Part shown: positions 1 through 5,749 of the stretch, in pieces
Layout of the letters: each line of letters starts with the position of its first letter
Numbering within the stretch: position 1 is the first letter of the stretch
Assembly: GCA_052035645.1 (NCBI GenBank)
Contig: JBPOHK010000067.1
Coordinates: forward strand, 1 to 7,343
Source of the DNA: RPQJ01 sp052035645
GTDB taxonomy: Bacteria; Pseudomonadota; Gammaproteobacteria; Steroidobacterales; Steroidobacteraceae
Reading direction: 5' to 3'
DNA: 7,343 bases
Notes under the pieces: generated by a model
Databases searched by the model: none
The model's input: only the letters and a program-made list of their open reading frames with translations
Told to the model about the DNA's origin: nothing
Position numbers and translations under genes: made by a program

Positions 1-21
1 GCTCGCGAGGTCGCGCTGCAT
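1..21 (-). CDS. murF: MurF, UDP-MurNAc-tripeptide--D-Ala-D-Ala ligase (N-terminal fragment)
   Basis: Only seven codons are inside the window (ATG at 21-19, reading MQRDLAS), so the identity is inferred mostly from position. murF directly follows murE in most dcw clusters. MurF is the cytoplasmic ATP-dependent ligase that adds D-Ala-D-Ala to UDP-MurNAc-tripeptide. The ATG shares one base with the murE stop (TGATG), which suggests coupled translation. A good Shine-Dalgarno, GGAGG, lies 7 nt upstream of the ATG inside the end of murE. The rest of the gene is off the left edge. Confidence 0.7.
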
Positions 22-1553
22 CAGGCGCCCTCCCCGCGCGCGCGCCGCACGGCCGCGCGGTCGTCGAACGGCAGCACGTCGCGGCCGAGGATCTGGGCGT
101 CCTCGTGGCCCTTGCCCGCGATCACCACGACGTCGCGCGGATCGGCCTCGGCGATGGCGTGCGCGATGGCCTCGCCGCGGTCCGCGATGACCTGCACGTT
201 CTCGAGGTAGGTCATGCCGGCGACGATCTGCTCCAGGATCGCGGCCGACGGCTCGGTGCGCGGGTTGTCGTCGGTGACGATCACCACGTCCGCGCTCGCT
301 TCAGCGATGGCGCCCATGACCGGGCGCTTGCCGGGGTCGCGGTCGCCGCCGCAGCCGAACACGCAGAACAGCCGGCCGCGGGTGTGCGCGCGCGCGGCCT
401 CCAGCACCTTCGCCAGCGCGTCGGGCGAGTGCGCGTAATCGACGATCGCGAGCGGCAGCGGACCGCCGCCGAAGGTCTCCATGCGCCCGGGCGGCGGGTC
501 GCAGGCCGCCAGCGCGGCCAGCGCGGTCTGCAGCGGCACGTTCCAGCCGAGCAGCACGCCGAGCACCGCGAGCAGGTTCTCGGCGTTGAACTCGCCGACC
601 AGGCGCGAGCGCAGCGTGCCGGCGCCCCAGCGCGTCTCGACCTGCAGCGTGAGGCCGGCCGGCCCGGCGCGCATCTCCGAGACGCGGATCCAGCCGTCGC
701 CCCGCTCGGCCCAGATCTCGCTGGCCGTCGTGAACAGCACCTTCTCGATCGCCGGATCGAGCCGCGGAGCGAGCTCGCGTCCGTACGGGTCGCGCACGTT
801 GACGACCGCGCAGCGCAGGTCGGGCGAGTGGAACAGGCGCGCCTTGGCCGCGGCGTACGCCTCGAGCGTGCCGTGGTAGTCGAGGTGGTCGCGGGTCAGG
901 TTGGTGAACACCGCGGTGTCGAAGCGCACCGCCCCGACGCGGCCCTGGTCGAGCGCGTGCGAGGAGACTTCCATCGCGAGCGTCGCCGCGCCGCCGTCGC
1001 GCGCCTGCGCGAGCCGGCGGTGCACGCTCACCGCGTCGGGCGTGGTCAGGCCCGGGTCGGCGAGCGCGCGGGCGCGCCCGAAGCCGAGCGTGCCGAGATA
1101 GGCGCCGCGCCGGCCGAGAAGGTCGCTCGCCTGCGCGAGCAGGTAGGCGCAGGTCGTCTTGCCGTTGGTGCCGGTGACGCCCGCGACGCGCAGGTCGGCG
1201 GACGGCTGGCGGAAGAAGCGGTCGGCGATCTCGCCGACGCGCCGGCCGAGGTTCGGCACGGCCACCGCCGCGACGCCGGCCGGCACGACGGGCGGCGCGA
1301 CCTCCGCGTCCGGCTCCCACAGGACCGCGGACGCGCCGCGCTCGAGCGCGCCGGCGAGGTGCGCGAGCCCGTGGCTCGTGCGGCCGCGGCAGGCGATGAA
1401 GGCACCGCCGCGCGCAACCGTGCGGCTGTCCTGCGACAGGTCGGTCACCGCGACCTCGGGCGCCGCCACCTCGAAGCCCTCGAGCAGCTGCGCGAGGGTC
1501 GTGCGGTAGTGGCCGGGCGGGATGGCTTTCACGATGGCGTTCAAGGTGCTCAC
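21..1553 (-). CDS. murE: MurE, UDP-MurNAc-L-Ala-D-Glu:meso-diaminopimelate ligase
   Basis: This cytoplasmic Mur ligase adds the third amino acid to the peptidoglycan stem peptide, using ATP. The protein is 510 aa, close to the 495 aa of E. coli MurE. An N-terminal domain binds the UDP-MurNAc end (SQDSRTV at 40-46). The central ATPase domain has the P-loop GTNGKTT (128-134), MEVSSHALDQ (194-203), TNLTRDHLDYH (217-227) and the lysine K237, which by family alignment is the carbamylated one. The C-terminal domain has PPPGRME (353-359), DYAHSPDAL (372-380), DDNPR (428-432) and GKGHED (480-485). DNPR is the known signature for meso-DAP rather than L-Lys. I chose the GTG at 1553-1551: it overlaps the ftsI stop (GTGA) and has AGGA 6 nt upstream. 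The GTG one codon earlier (1556) is possible, and no early ATG exists. All key residues are present. Confidence 0.97.
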   Translation of the reverse strand: MSTLNAIVKAIPPGHYRTTLAQLLEGFEVAAPEVAVTDLSQDSRTVARGGAFIACRGRTSHGLAHLAGALERGASAVLWEPDAEVAPPVVPAGVAAVAVPNLGRRVGEIADRFFRQPSADLRVAGVTGTNGKTTCAYLLAQASDLLGRRGAYLGTLGFGRARALADPGLTTPDAVSVHRRLAQARDGGAATLAMEVSSHALDQGRVGAVRFDTAVFTNLTRDHLDYHGTLEAYAAAKARLFHSPDLRCAVVNVRDPYGRELAPRLDPAIEKVLFTTASEIWAERGDGWIRVSEMRAGPAGLTLQVETRWGAGTLRSRLVGEFNAENLLAVLGVLLGWNVPLQTALAALAACDPPPGRMETFGGGPLPLAIVDYAHSPDALAKVLEAARAHTRGRLFCVFGCGGDRDPGKRPVMGAIAEASADVVIVTDDNPRTEPSAAILEQIVAGMTYLENVQVIADRGEAIAHAIAEADPRDVVVIAGKGHEDAQILGRDVLPFDDRAAVRRARGEGA

Positions 1554-3286
1554 CACGGGTCCTGCGCGCGCACGAGCGTCGTCGCAGGCACGCTGCTCAG
1601 GTCGTCGGGCGGCACGGCGAGCAGGCGCAGCGCGCCGGACATCACCGAGGAGAACACGGGCGCCGAGACGTCGCCGCCGTAGTACGCGCCGCCGCTCGGC
1701 TCGTCGATCACGACCACGCAGGCGAGGCGCGGCCGGCTCGCCGGCACCACGCCGCCGAACACGGCCATGTACTTGTTGGTCGAATAGCCGCCGGTGCCCG
1801 AGGCCTTCCAGGCGGTGCCGGTCTTGCCGGACACGCGGTAACCCATGATGGCGGCGCGGCGGGCGGTGCCCTCTTCGCTCACGACGCGCTCCATCATCTG
1901 CACCAGCTCGCGCGCGACCGGCTCGGAGATCACGCGCTCGCCGGCCGGCGCCGCCTCGATCCGCCGCAGGCTGACCGGCCGGCTCAGGCCGCCCGAGCCG
2001 AGCGTGGCGTAGGCCTGCGCGAGCTGCAGCGGCGTGACCGAGAGGCCGTAGCCGTAGGCCATGGTGGCCTGCCCGATCTGCCGCCAATGCGCGAAGCCCG
2101 TGAGGATGCCGGCCGACTCGCCCGGGAAGCCCGAACCGGACACGCGGCCGAAGCCGAGCGCGTCGAGCTGGCGCCACATCTGCTCGGGCTTGAGCATCAG
2201 CGCGATCTTCACCATGCCGACGTTGCTGGACTTGGCGAGCACCGTCTGCACGTCGATCATGCCGAGGTTGTTGTGGTCGCGGACCGACTTGGGGCCGACG
2301 CGGATGAACCCGGGCGAGGTGTCGATCAGCGTGTCGCCGTGGATGTGCTTCGCCTCCATGGCGGCCGCGACGACGAACGGCTTGATGCTCGAGCCGGGCT
2401 CGAAGAAGTCGTTGGAGGCGCGGTTGCGGTAGCGCGAAGGGTCGTACTGCTCGCGGTCGTTCGGGTTGAAGGCCGGCTGGTTCACCATCGCCAGCACTTC
2501 GCCGGTGTCGATGTCGATCACCACGACCGAGCCGCCGCGCGCCTTGTTCGCCTGGACCGCGGCCTTCAGCTCGCGATAGGCGAGGTACTGCACGCGCAGG
2601 TCGATGCTGAGGCGCACGTCCTCGCCCGGGCGGGCCTCGTGCAGGCGCTCGATGTCCTCGAGCGTGCGCCCGAGGCTGTCGCGCATCACCCGCTTGGCGC
2701 CCGGCTGCCCGCTCAGCCAGTGATCGAGCGCCAGCTCGACGCCCTCCTGGCCGACGTCGTCGACGTTGGTGAAGCCGAGCAGGTGGCCGGTGACTTCGCC
2801 GGCCGGGTAGTAGCGGCGGTATTCGCGCAGCGTGTCGACGCCCGGGATGTTGAGCGCGCGCACGCGCGCCGCCTCGGCCGGCGGCATGTGCCGCGCGAGG
2901 TAGACGAATTCGCGGTCGAGGCTGCTGGTGACGCGCCGCGCGAGCGCCTGCGGGTCGCGGTCGATGAGCCGGGCGAGCTTGCGGTAGGTGTCCTGGCCGG
3001 TGCCGGCGAGCTTGGGCGGGTAGGCCCACACCGTGTCGACCGGCGTGCTCACCGCGAGCGGTTCGCCGTTGCGGTCGAGGATCATGCCGCGGTTCGCCGA
3101 CAGCTTGGTGACGCGCAGGATGCGCGCATCGCCCTGGCGCTCGAGGAAGTCCTGGTTGACGAACTGCAGGAACACCGCGCGCGCCAGCAGCGCGACGGCG
3201 CCGAGCGACAGCAGCCCGGCGACCAGCCAGTGGCGCCAGGGCTGGTGTTCGGCGGCGGGCTCGCGGCGGTTCCTCTCGCGGATCAT
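1550..3286 (-). CDS. ftsI: FtsI (PBP3), septal peptidoglycan DD-transpeptidase
   Basis: FtsI is the monofunctional class B penicillin-binding protein that cross-links septal peptidoglycan in the divisome, acting in the periplasm beside FtsW and FtsQLB. The protein is 578 aa (588 in E. coli). A short cytoplasmic tail precedes one membrane segment at about 20-43, the usual non-cleaved anchor. The dimerisation (pedestal) domain starts near RGMILDRNGEPLAVS (66-80). The transpeptidase domain carries all three catalytic motifs: SxxK at S299-K302 (EPGSSIKP), SxN at 353-355 (SSN) and KTG at 488-490. I chose the ATG at 3286-3284 because it overlaps the ftsL stop (ATGA) and gives a normal N-terminus. 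An in-frame ATG 40 codons upstream only adds Arg/Ala-rich sequence lying over ftsL. There is no clear Shine-Dalgarno, so translation probably depends on coupling to ftsL. It is a beta-lactam target. Confidence 0.97.
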   Translation of the reverse strand: MIRERNRREPAAEHQPWRHWLVAGLLSLGAVALLARAVFLQFVNQDFLERQGDARILRVTKLSANRGMILDRNGEPLAVSTPVDTVWAYPPKLAGTGQDTYRKLARLIDRDPQALARRVTSSLDREFVYLARHMPPAEAARVRALNIPGVDTLREYRRYYPAGEVTGHLLGFTNVDDVGQEGVELALDHWLSGQPGAKRVMRDSLGRTLEDIERLHEARPGEDVRLSIDLRVQYLAYRELKAAVQANKARGGSVVVIDIDTGEVLAMVNQPAFNPNDREQYDPSRYRNRASNDFFEPGSSIKPFVVAAAMEAKHIHGDTLIDTSPGFIRVGPKSVRDHNNLGMIDVQTVLAKSSNVGMVKIALMLKPEQMWRQLDALGFGRVSGSGFPGESAGILTGFAHWRQIGQATMAYGYGLSVTPLQLAQAYATLGSGGLSRPVSLRRIEAAPAGERVISEPVARELVQMMERVVSEEGTARRAAIMGYRVSGKTGTAWKASGTGGYSTNKYMAVFGGVVPASRPRLACVVVIDEPSGGAYYGGDVSAPVFSSVMSGALRLLAVPPDDLSSVPATTLVRAQDPW

Positions 3287-3558
3287 GGCTGCACGATGCG
3301 CAGGTCGGCCGCCTGCGGGGTCTTCATGCGCAGGCCCTCGCGCGCGACCTGCTCGACGCGCGAGTGCGTCGCGAGGGCGCCCTGCTCGAGCAGCAGCTGG
3401 CTCCACTCGATGTCGAGGTCGTCGCGGTTCTTGGTGAGCTTCTGCAGCTCGTTGAAACGGTTGCGCGCCTCCTGCTTGGCGTAGATGACGCCGAGCGAGG
3501 AGACCAGCACGGCCACCCAGAGCAGGGCCACGGCGATGCGCACGCGCCGGGTGGTCAT
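3283..3558 (-). CDS. ftsL: FtsL, divisome scaffold protein
   Basis: FtsL is a small bitopic inner-membrane protein that forms the FtsQLB complex and helps switch on FtsWI. The sequence fits the family's architecture: 91 aa, a short basic cytoplasmic tail (MTTRRVR), one membrane helix at about 8-26, then a polar stretch at about 28-65 with heptad-like hydrophobic spacing that can form the periplasmic coiled coil. The end contains VEQVAREGLRMKTP (68-81), which resembles the conserved C-terminal region of FtsL. Primary sequence is poorly conserved in this family, so the call also rests on position between rsmH and ftsI. The ATG at 3558 overlaps the rsmH stop (ATGA) and is preceded by GAGAGG 8 nt upstream. 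The stop overlaps the ftsI start by 4 nt. Confidence 0.93.
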   Translation of the reverse strand: MTTRRVRIAVALLWVAVLVSSLGVIYAKQEARNRFNELQKLTKNRDDLDIEWSQLLLEQGALATHSRVEQVAREGLRMKTPQAADLRIVQP

Positions 3559-4484
3559 GCGGCGAGCCTCTCGGCCACCCGCAGCACCGCGCTGCGGGCG
3601 CGCGGGTTGCGCGCGAGCTCGGCCGGCGACGCGACCGTCTTGCTGCCGATGCGGCGCAGCGTCGGCCGCGCCTCGGGCGGCACCACGGGCAGGCCGGCGT
3701 AGACCGGGTCGCCCTGGCACTCGCGCTGGATGAAGCGCTTCACCGCGCGGTCCTCGAGCGAGTGGAAGCTGATCACGCACAGCCGGCCGCCGGGCGCGAG
3801 CAGGCGCAGCGCCTGCGGCAGCACTGCGTCCAGCACGTCGAGCTCGCCGTTCACGTGGATGCGGATCGCCTGGAACGTCCGCGTGGCGGGATGCTTGCCG
3901 GGCTCGCGAGTGGGAACGGCCTCGGCGACGAGAGCGGCGAGCTGCGACGTGCGGGTGATCGGTTCGAGGGCGCGGGCGGCGACGATGCGGCGCGCGATGC
4001 GGCGCGCGAAGCGCTCCTCGCCGAGGCGATGCAGGATCTCGGCGATCTCGCGCTCGCCGGCTTTCGCCAGCCACTGCGCCGCGCTCTGTCCGGACTCGTT
4101 GTCCATCCGCATGTCGAGCGGCCCGTCCTGCATGAAGCTGAAGCCCCGCCTGGCTTCGTCGAGTTGTGGCGAGGAGACCCCGAGGTCCAGCAACACGCCC
4201 TGCAACTGCCCTTCCAGTCCAGCCGTGCGGACGAGCTCCTCGAGCCGGCCGAACGACCCCCGAATCAGCGTGAGACGTGGTTCTGCTCCGAAGCGCGCGC
4301 GACCGGCGGCCACCGCCTCCGGGTCGCGGTCGATCGCGTACACGCGACCGGCCGGGCCGAGCGCAGCGAGGATCGCGGCGGTGTGACCGCCCCGGCCGAA
4401 CGTCGCGTCGCAGTAGCGGCCATCGGGCCGCACTTCGAGACCGGCCAGCACTTCGTCGAGAAGTACCGGCGTGTGCTCCGCCAC
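3555..4484 (-). CDS. rsmH: RsmH, 16S rRNA (cytosine1402-N4)-methyltransferase
   Basis: RsmH (formerly MraW) uses S-adenosylmethionine to methylate N4 of C1402 in the decoding centre of 16S rRNA. The protein is 309 aa, against 313 in E. coli. It starts with the typical HTPVLLDEVL (4-13). The SAM-binding fold shows DATFGRGGHT (26-35), AIDRDP (50-55) and DLGVSSPQLD (100-109), followed by GFSF...GPLDMRMD (114-128). Near the end are FQAIRIHVNGEL (204-215) and VISFHSLEDRAVK (237-249). The start is the GTG at 4484-4482: it puts HTPVLLDE at residue 4 and lies 8 nt after the mraZ stop. The open frame extends further upstream, but that part overlaps mraZ and has no family similarity. The ribosome-binding site is weak (TAGG, 7 nt upstream), which fits coupling to mraZ. 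Confidence 0.96.
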   Translation of the reverse strand: MAEHTPVLLDEVLAGLEVRPDGRYCDATFGRGGHTAAILAALGPAGRVYAIDRDPEAVAAGRARFGAEPRLTLIRGSFGRLEELVRTAGLEGQLQGVLLDLGVSSPQLDEARRGFSFMQDGPLDMRMDNESGQSAAQWLAKAGEREIAEILHRLGEERFARRIARRIVAARALEPITRTSQLAALVAEAVPTREPGKHPATRTFQAIRIHVNGELDVLDAVLPQALRLLAPGGRLCVISFHSLEDRAVKRFIQRECQGDPVYAGLPVVPPEARPTLRRIGSKTVASPAELARNPRARSAVLRVAERLAA

Positions 4485-4492
4485 GTCCGCGC

Positions 4493-4948
4493 CTACAGCG
4501 AAAGCTGCTCGAGCTCGGCGGGCAGGTCGCCCGTCTCCTCGCCCGCCTGCAGCCACGCCTCGCGACGCTCGTTCCAGTGCTGCTCGTCCCAGAGCTCGAA
4601 ACGGCTGCCCTGCCCGATCAGCATCGCCTGACGCGACAGGCTCGCGTACTCGCGCAGCTTCGGCGGGACCAGTACCCGCCCATGCGCGTCGAGTTCGAGA
4701 TCCGTCGCGTGCCCCACCATCAACCGCTGCAGTCGCCGCGCCTGAGGATTCAGGGTCGGCAGCCGCATGAGCTTGCGCTCGATCTCCTCCCAGTCCGGGA
4801 GGGGGTAGATGAGGAGGCACTTGTCGCTGCGGTCCACGGTCGCCACCAGACGCCCCTGACTGCGCTCCACCAGGGTGTCCCGGTAGCGCGCAGGCATGGC
4901 CATGCGGCCTTTGGCATCGAGGGTGACTTTGTTGGCTCCGCGAAACAT
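4493..4948 (-). CDS. mraZ: MraZ, transcriptional repressor of the dcw operon
   Basis: MraZ is a DNA-binding protein of the AbrB-like (SpoVT/AbrB) fold that forms ring oligomers and represses its own operon by binding TGGG direct repeats. The protein is 151 aa, the usual length. It has two tandem MraZ domains, each with the hallmark DxxxR motif: DAKGR (11-15) in FRGANKVTLDAKGRMAMPAR and DAHGR (87-91) followed by VLVPPKLREYA. The ATG at 4948 gives the canonical MFRG start. No convincing Shine-Dalgarno precedes it, and a hairpin ends 12 nt upstream. Its likely operator, a 10-bp-period TGGG array, lies just upstream at 4973-5006. It is the first gene of the dcw operon, 8 nt before rsmH. All key positions look intact. 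Confidence 0.97.
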   Translation of the reverse strand: MFRGANKVTLDAKGRMAMPARYRDTLVERSQGRLVATVDRSDKCLLIYPLPDWEEIERKLMRLPTLNPQARRLQRLMVGHATDLELDAHGRVLVPPKLREYASLSRQAMLIGQGSRFELWDEQHWNERREAWLQAGEETGDLPAELEQLSL

Positions 4949-4960
4949 GTCAGCTGGCTG

Positions 4961-4977
4961 ATGGGCCTGCGGCCCAT
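4961..4977 (-). repeat. Perfect inverted repeat in the mraZ leader
   Basis: Two perfectly complementary 7-base arms (ATGGGCC and GGCCCAT) are separated by TGC. The hairpin would end 12 nt before the mraZ ATG in the predicted leader RNA. The promoter-proximal arm contains the last TGGG repeat of the MraZ operator. It could lower mraZ translation or present an inverted MraZ half-site; both roles are inference. It is not a terminator, as no U-tract follows. Confidence 0.5.
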
Positions 4978-5006
4978 TTCATCCCACTTTTTCCCACTCG
5001 CCGCCA
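4973..5006 (-). promoter_or_regulatory. MraZ operator: TGGG direct repeats at 10-bp period
   Basis: Reading the minus strand, TGGG occurs at 4996-4993, 4986-4983 and 4976-4973, exactly 10 bp apart. A degenerate TGGC sits one further period upstream at 5006-5003. E. coli MraZ is known to bind TGGG-type direct repeats with this spacing upstream of mraZ. The array starts at the end of the predicted -10 box and covers the predicted transcription start near 4999, so bound MraZ would block initiation or early elongation. Autorepression of the operon is inferred from this match. Confidence 0.85.
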
Positions 5007-5035
5007 CTATAGGTGCGCCCAGCCCCCGACGTCAA
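5006..5035 (-). promoter_or_regulatory. Predicted sigma70 promoter of the dcw operon (Pmra)
   Basis: On the minus strand, TTGACG (5035-5030) and TATAGT (5011-5006) are separated by 18 bp. Each box differs from the consensus at one base. The predicted start is near 4999, giving a leader of about 50 nt before the mraZ ATG. The promoter abuts the TGGG operator, as expected for the MraZ-controlled dcw promoter. An imperfect palindrome, TCAACGGTTGA (5032-5042), overlaps the -35 box. Confidence 0.7.
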
Positions 5036-5040
5036 CGGTT

Positions 5041-5056
5041 GAACAGAAAATTTTCC
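5041..5056 (-). promoter_or_regulatory. AT-rich UP-like element upstream of Pmra
   Basis: The palindrome GAAAATTTTC (5046-5055) lies about 11 bp upstream of the -35 box, where the alpha subunit C-terminal domains of RNA polymerase contact DNA. It is one of very few A/T runs in this GC-rich window, which suggests selection. The function is inferred from position and composition. Confidence 0.4.
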
Positions 5057-5240
5057 TCGAGACGACAGGAACTTAGCCCCCAGGGGGAGGATCGCCCAGG
5101 GAGCACGCCAAGTCATTGCCAACCTAATCAAACGGTTAGCCGAATTTCCTTGAGCGGGCGTGAGATGGCGCGGCGTGTGGGTATCGGCCACCGCGGCCGG
5201 CCGCCCGGCCTGGGGCTGGTGTCAGCCGGCAGCCGCACGG

Positions 5241-5284
5241 GCCCGCCTGGCACCAATCGGGTGGGATGCCAGCCCAGGGCGGGC
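5241..5284. repeat. Interrupted GC-rich inverted repeat
   Basis: GCCCGCC (5241-5247) pairs with GGCGGGC (5278-5284), and TGGCA (5248-5252) with TGCCA (5267-5271). This makes a 12-bp stem with a 6-nt bulge (5272-5277) and a 14-nt loop. It could fold in read-through transcripts from rnpB. No T-run follows on either strand. Its role is unknown. Confidence 0.4.
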
Positions 5285-5289
5285 GCACC

Positions 5290-5318
5290 CCGCCGCGGCG
5301 GAGTGGGGGCCGCGGCGG
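5290..5318 (-). terminator. Candidate hairpin terminator after rnpB (no U-tract)
   Basis: A perfect 9-bp all-GC inverted repeat (CCGCCGCGG / CCGCGGCGG), extendable by one inner pair, has an 11-nt loop and begins about 28 nt past the rnpB 3' end. In the minus direction it is followed by GC-rich sequence without a U-tract, so it is not a canonical intrinsic terminator. It may be a pause or protective structure, or rnpB transcripts may be Rho-terminated or processed. Confidence 0.3.
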
Positions 5319-5353
5319 TGGGATTTTGTGGGATGCGCCGGAAAGAAGTGGGA
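5319..5353 (+). promoter_or_regulatory. Second TGGGA array, inverted relative to the mraZ operator
   Basis: On the plus strand TGGGA occurs at 5319-5323, 5329-5333 and 5349-5353. A degenerate CGGAA fills the missing phase at 5339-5343, so four slots follow a 10-bp period. The first 17 bases match the mraZ operator core except for a TTTT/AAAA swap. The last repeat lies in the P1 helix of rnpB, so that one may be coincidental. A role as an auxiliary MraZ site is inference. Confidence 0.35.
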
Positions 5354-5726
5354 GTCGGCCGATAAGCCGGGTTCTGTCGAGAGCAACCATCCATCTGGGA
5401 CGCACGTCGCCGTGCGCCTCGAGCAGCCTACCCGGAAGCCCCTGCGGGCCGCAGGAACGAGCCCGAAGACTCGCGCGCTTCCCTATTTGGCCTTGCTCCA
5501 GGTGGGGTTTGCCGTGCCACCGAGTGTTGCCACCGGCGCGGTGCGCTCTTACCGCACCGTTTCACCCTTGCCGTCCGCGGCCCGACGAATCGAACCACGT
5601 CTTGGGCGGTTTGCTTTCTGTTGCACTTTCCGTGGGCTCGCGCCCCCCAGGCGTTACCTGGCACCTTGCCCTGTGGAGCCCGGACTTTCCTCTGCGATTC
5701 TCGCAGCGGTTGCCTGGCCGACTCCC
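5346..5726 (-). ncRNA. rnpB: RNase P RNA, type A (catalytic RNA)
   Basis: This is the catalytic RNA of RNase P, which removes the 5' leaders of pre-tRNAs. The ends are set by an 11-bp P1 helix: GGGAGTCGGCC at 5726-5716 pairs with its exact complement at 5360-5350. The P1-to-P1 length is 377 nt, as in E. coli M1 RNA. The universally conserved cores are present: GAGGAAAGTCCGGGCTCC (5692-5675) and GACAGAACCCGGCTTATC (5378-5361). So are AGGGTGAAA, the P13 hairpin with GUAA loop, a GCAA L14 tetraloop, GGAGCAAGGCCAAATAGG, and a P17 loop GGCCC able to pair with GGGC near the 5' side (P6). P3 is a single 15-nt hairpin (5706-5692), and an extra UUCG-capped hairpin (5473-5458) sits between P16 and P17. 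L15 reads GGCAAACCCC where E. coli has GGUAAACUCC. The exact 3' end is uncertain by a few bases. Confidence 0.97.
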
Positions 5727-5732
5727 GCGCGC

Positions 5733-5738
5733 ATTGTA
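5733..5738 (-). promoter_or_regulatory. rnpB promoter -10 box
   Basis: TACAAT (5738-5733, minus strand) lies 6 nt before the predicted RNA 5' end at 5726, the right spacing for a sigma70 -10 element. It begins 11 bp past the rsmI stop codon. I see no good -35 box at 16-18 bp upstream, which would fall across the end of rsmI. Transcription may rely on other contacts, or also read through from rsmI. Confidence 0.65.
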
Positions 5739-5749
5739 CCGCGTACGCG

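Larger units (their letters stand above)
5057..5345. other. Non-coding spacer between mraZ promoter and rnpB 3' end
   Basis: I see no credible gene here. The open frames that cross it have low-complexity Pro/Arg/Gly-rich products, no recognisable motifs and no good ribosome-binding site. It holds GC-rich inverted repeats (5241-5284, 5290-5318, and a 5-bp stem GGCTG/CAGCC at 5214-5227). The octamer GTGGGATG occurs on the plus strand at 5261-5268 and 5328-5335, and on the minus strand in the mraZ operator at 4987-4980. The heptamer AACGGTT occurs at 5034-5040 and 5131-5137. No clear intrinsic terminator for rnpB is visible. Confidence 0.6.

Noticed and set aside
105..1682. Plus-strand open frame of 525 codons opposite murE.
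   Set aside because: It is a high-GC antisense shadow of murE; the product is low complexity and has no recognisable motif.
1554..3029. An open frame on the minus strand extends murE upstream by almost 500 codons across ftsI.
   Set aside because: The extension overlaps the fully conserved FtsI frame, is Arg/Ala/Gly-rich without motifs, and murE has its own GTG with a ribosome-binding site at 1553.
3287..3406. Upstream ATG giving a 618-residue FtsI.
   Set aside because: The extra 40 residues lie in ftsL and are low complexity; the ATG at 3286 overlaps the ftsL stop and gives the normal N-terminal anchor.
2087..3484. Plus-strand open frame of 465 codons opposite ftsI and ftsL.
   Set aside because: Antisense shadow with Val/Asp/Arg-rich low-complexity product; all catalytic motifs are on the other strand.
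5077..5087. Palindrome CCCCCAGGGGG in the spacer.
   Set aside because: With a one-base centre it cannot fold as a hairpin, and such G/C runs are unsurprising here.
5304..5308. TGGGG as a further MraZ repeat.
   Set aside because: It is 15 bp from the TGGGA at 5319, out of the 10-bp phase, and lies in the hairpin loop.
4979..5405. Small minus-strand open frames of 70-89 codons in the mraZ-rnpB spacer.
   Set aside because: They cross the dcw promoter, the MraZ operator or rnpB, have Pro/Arg-rich products and show no convincing ribosome-binding site.
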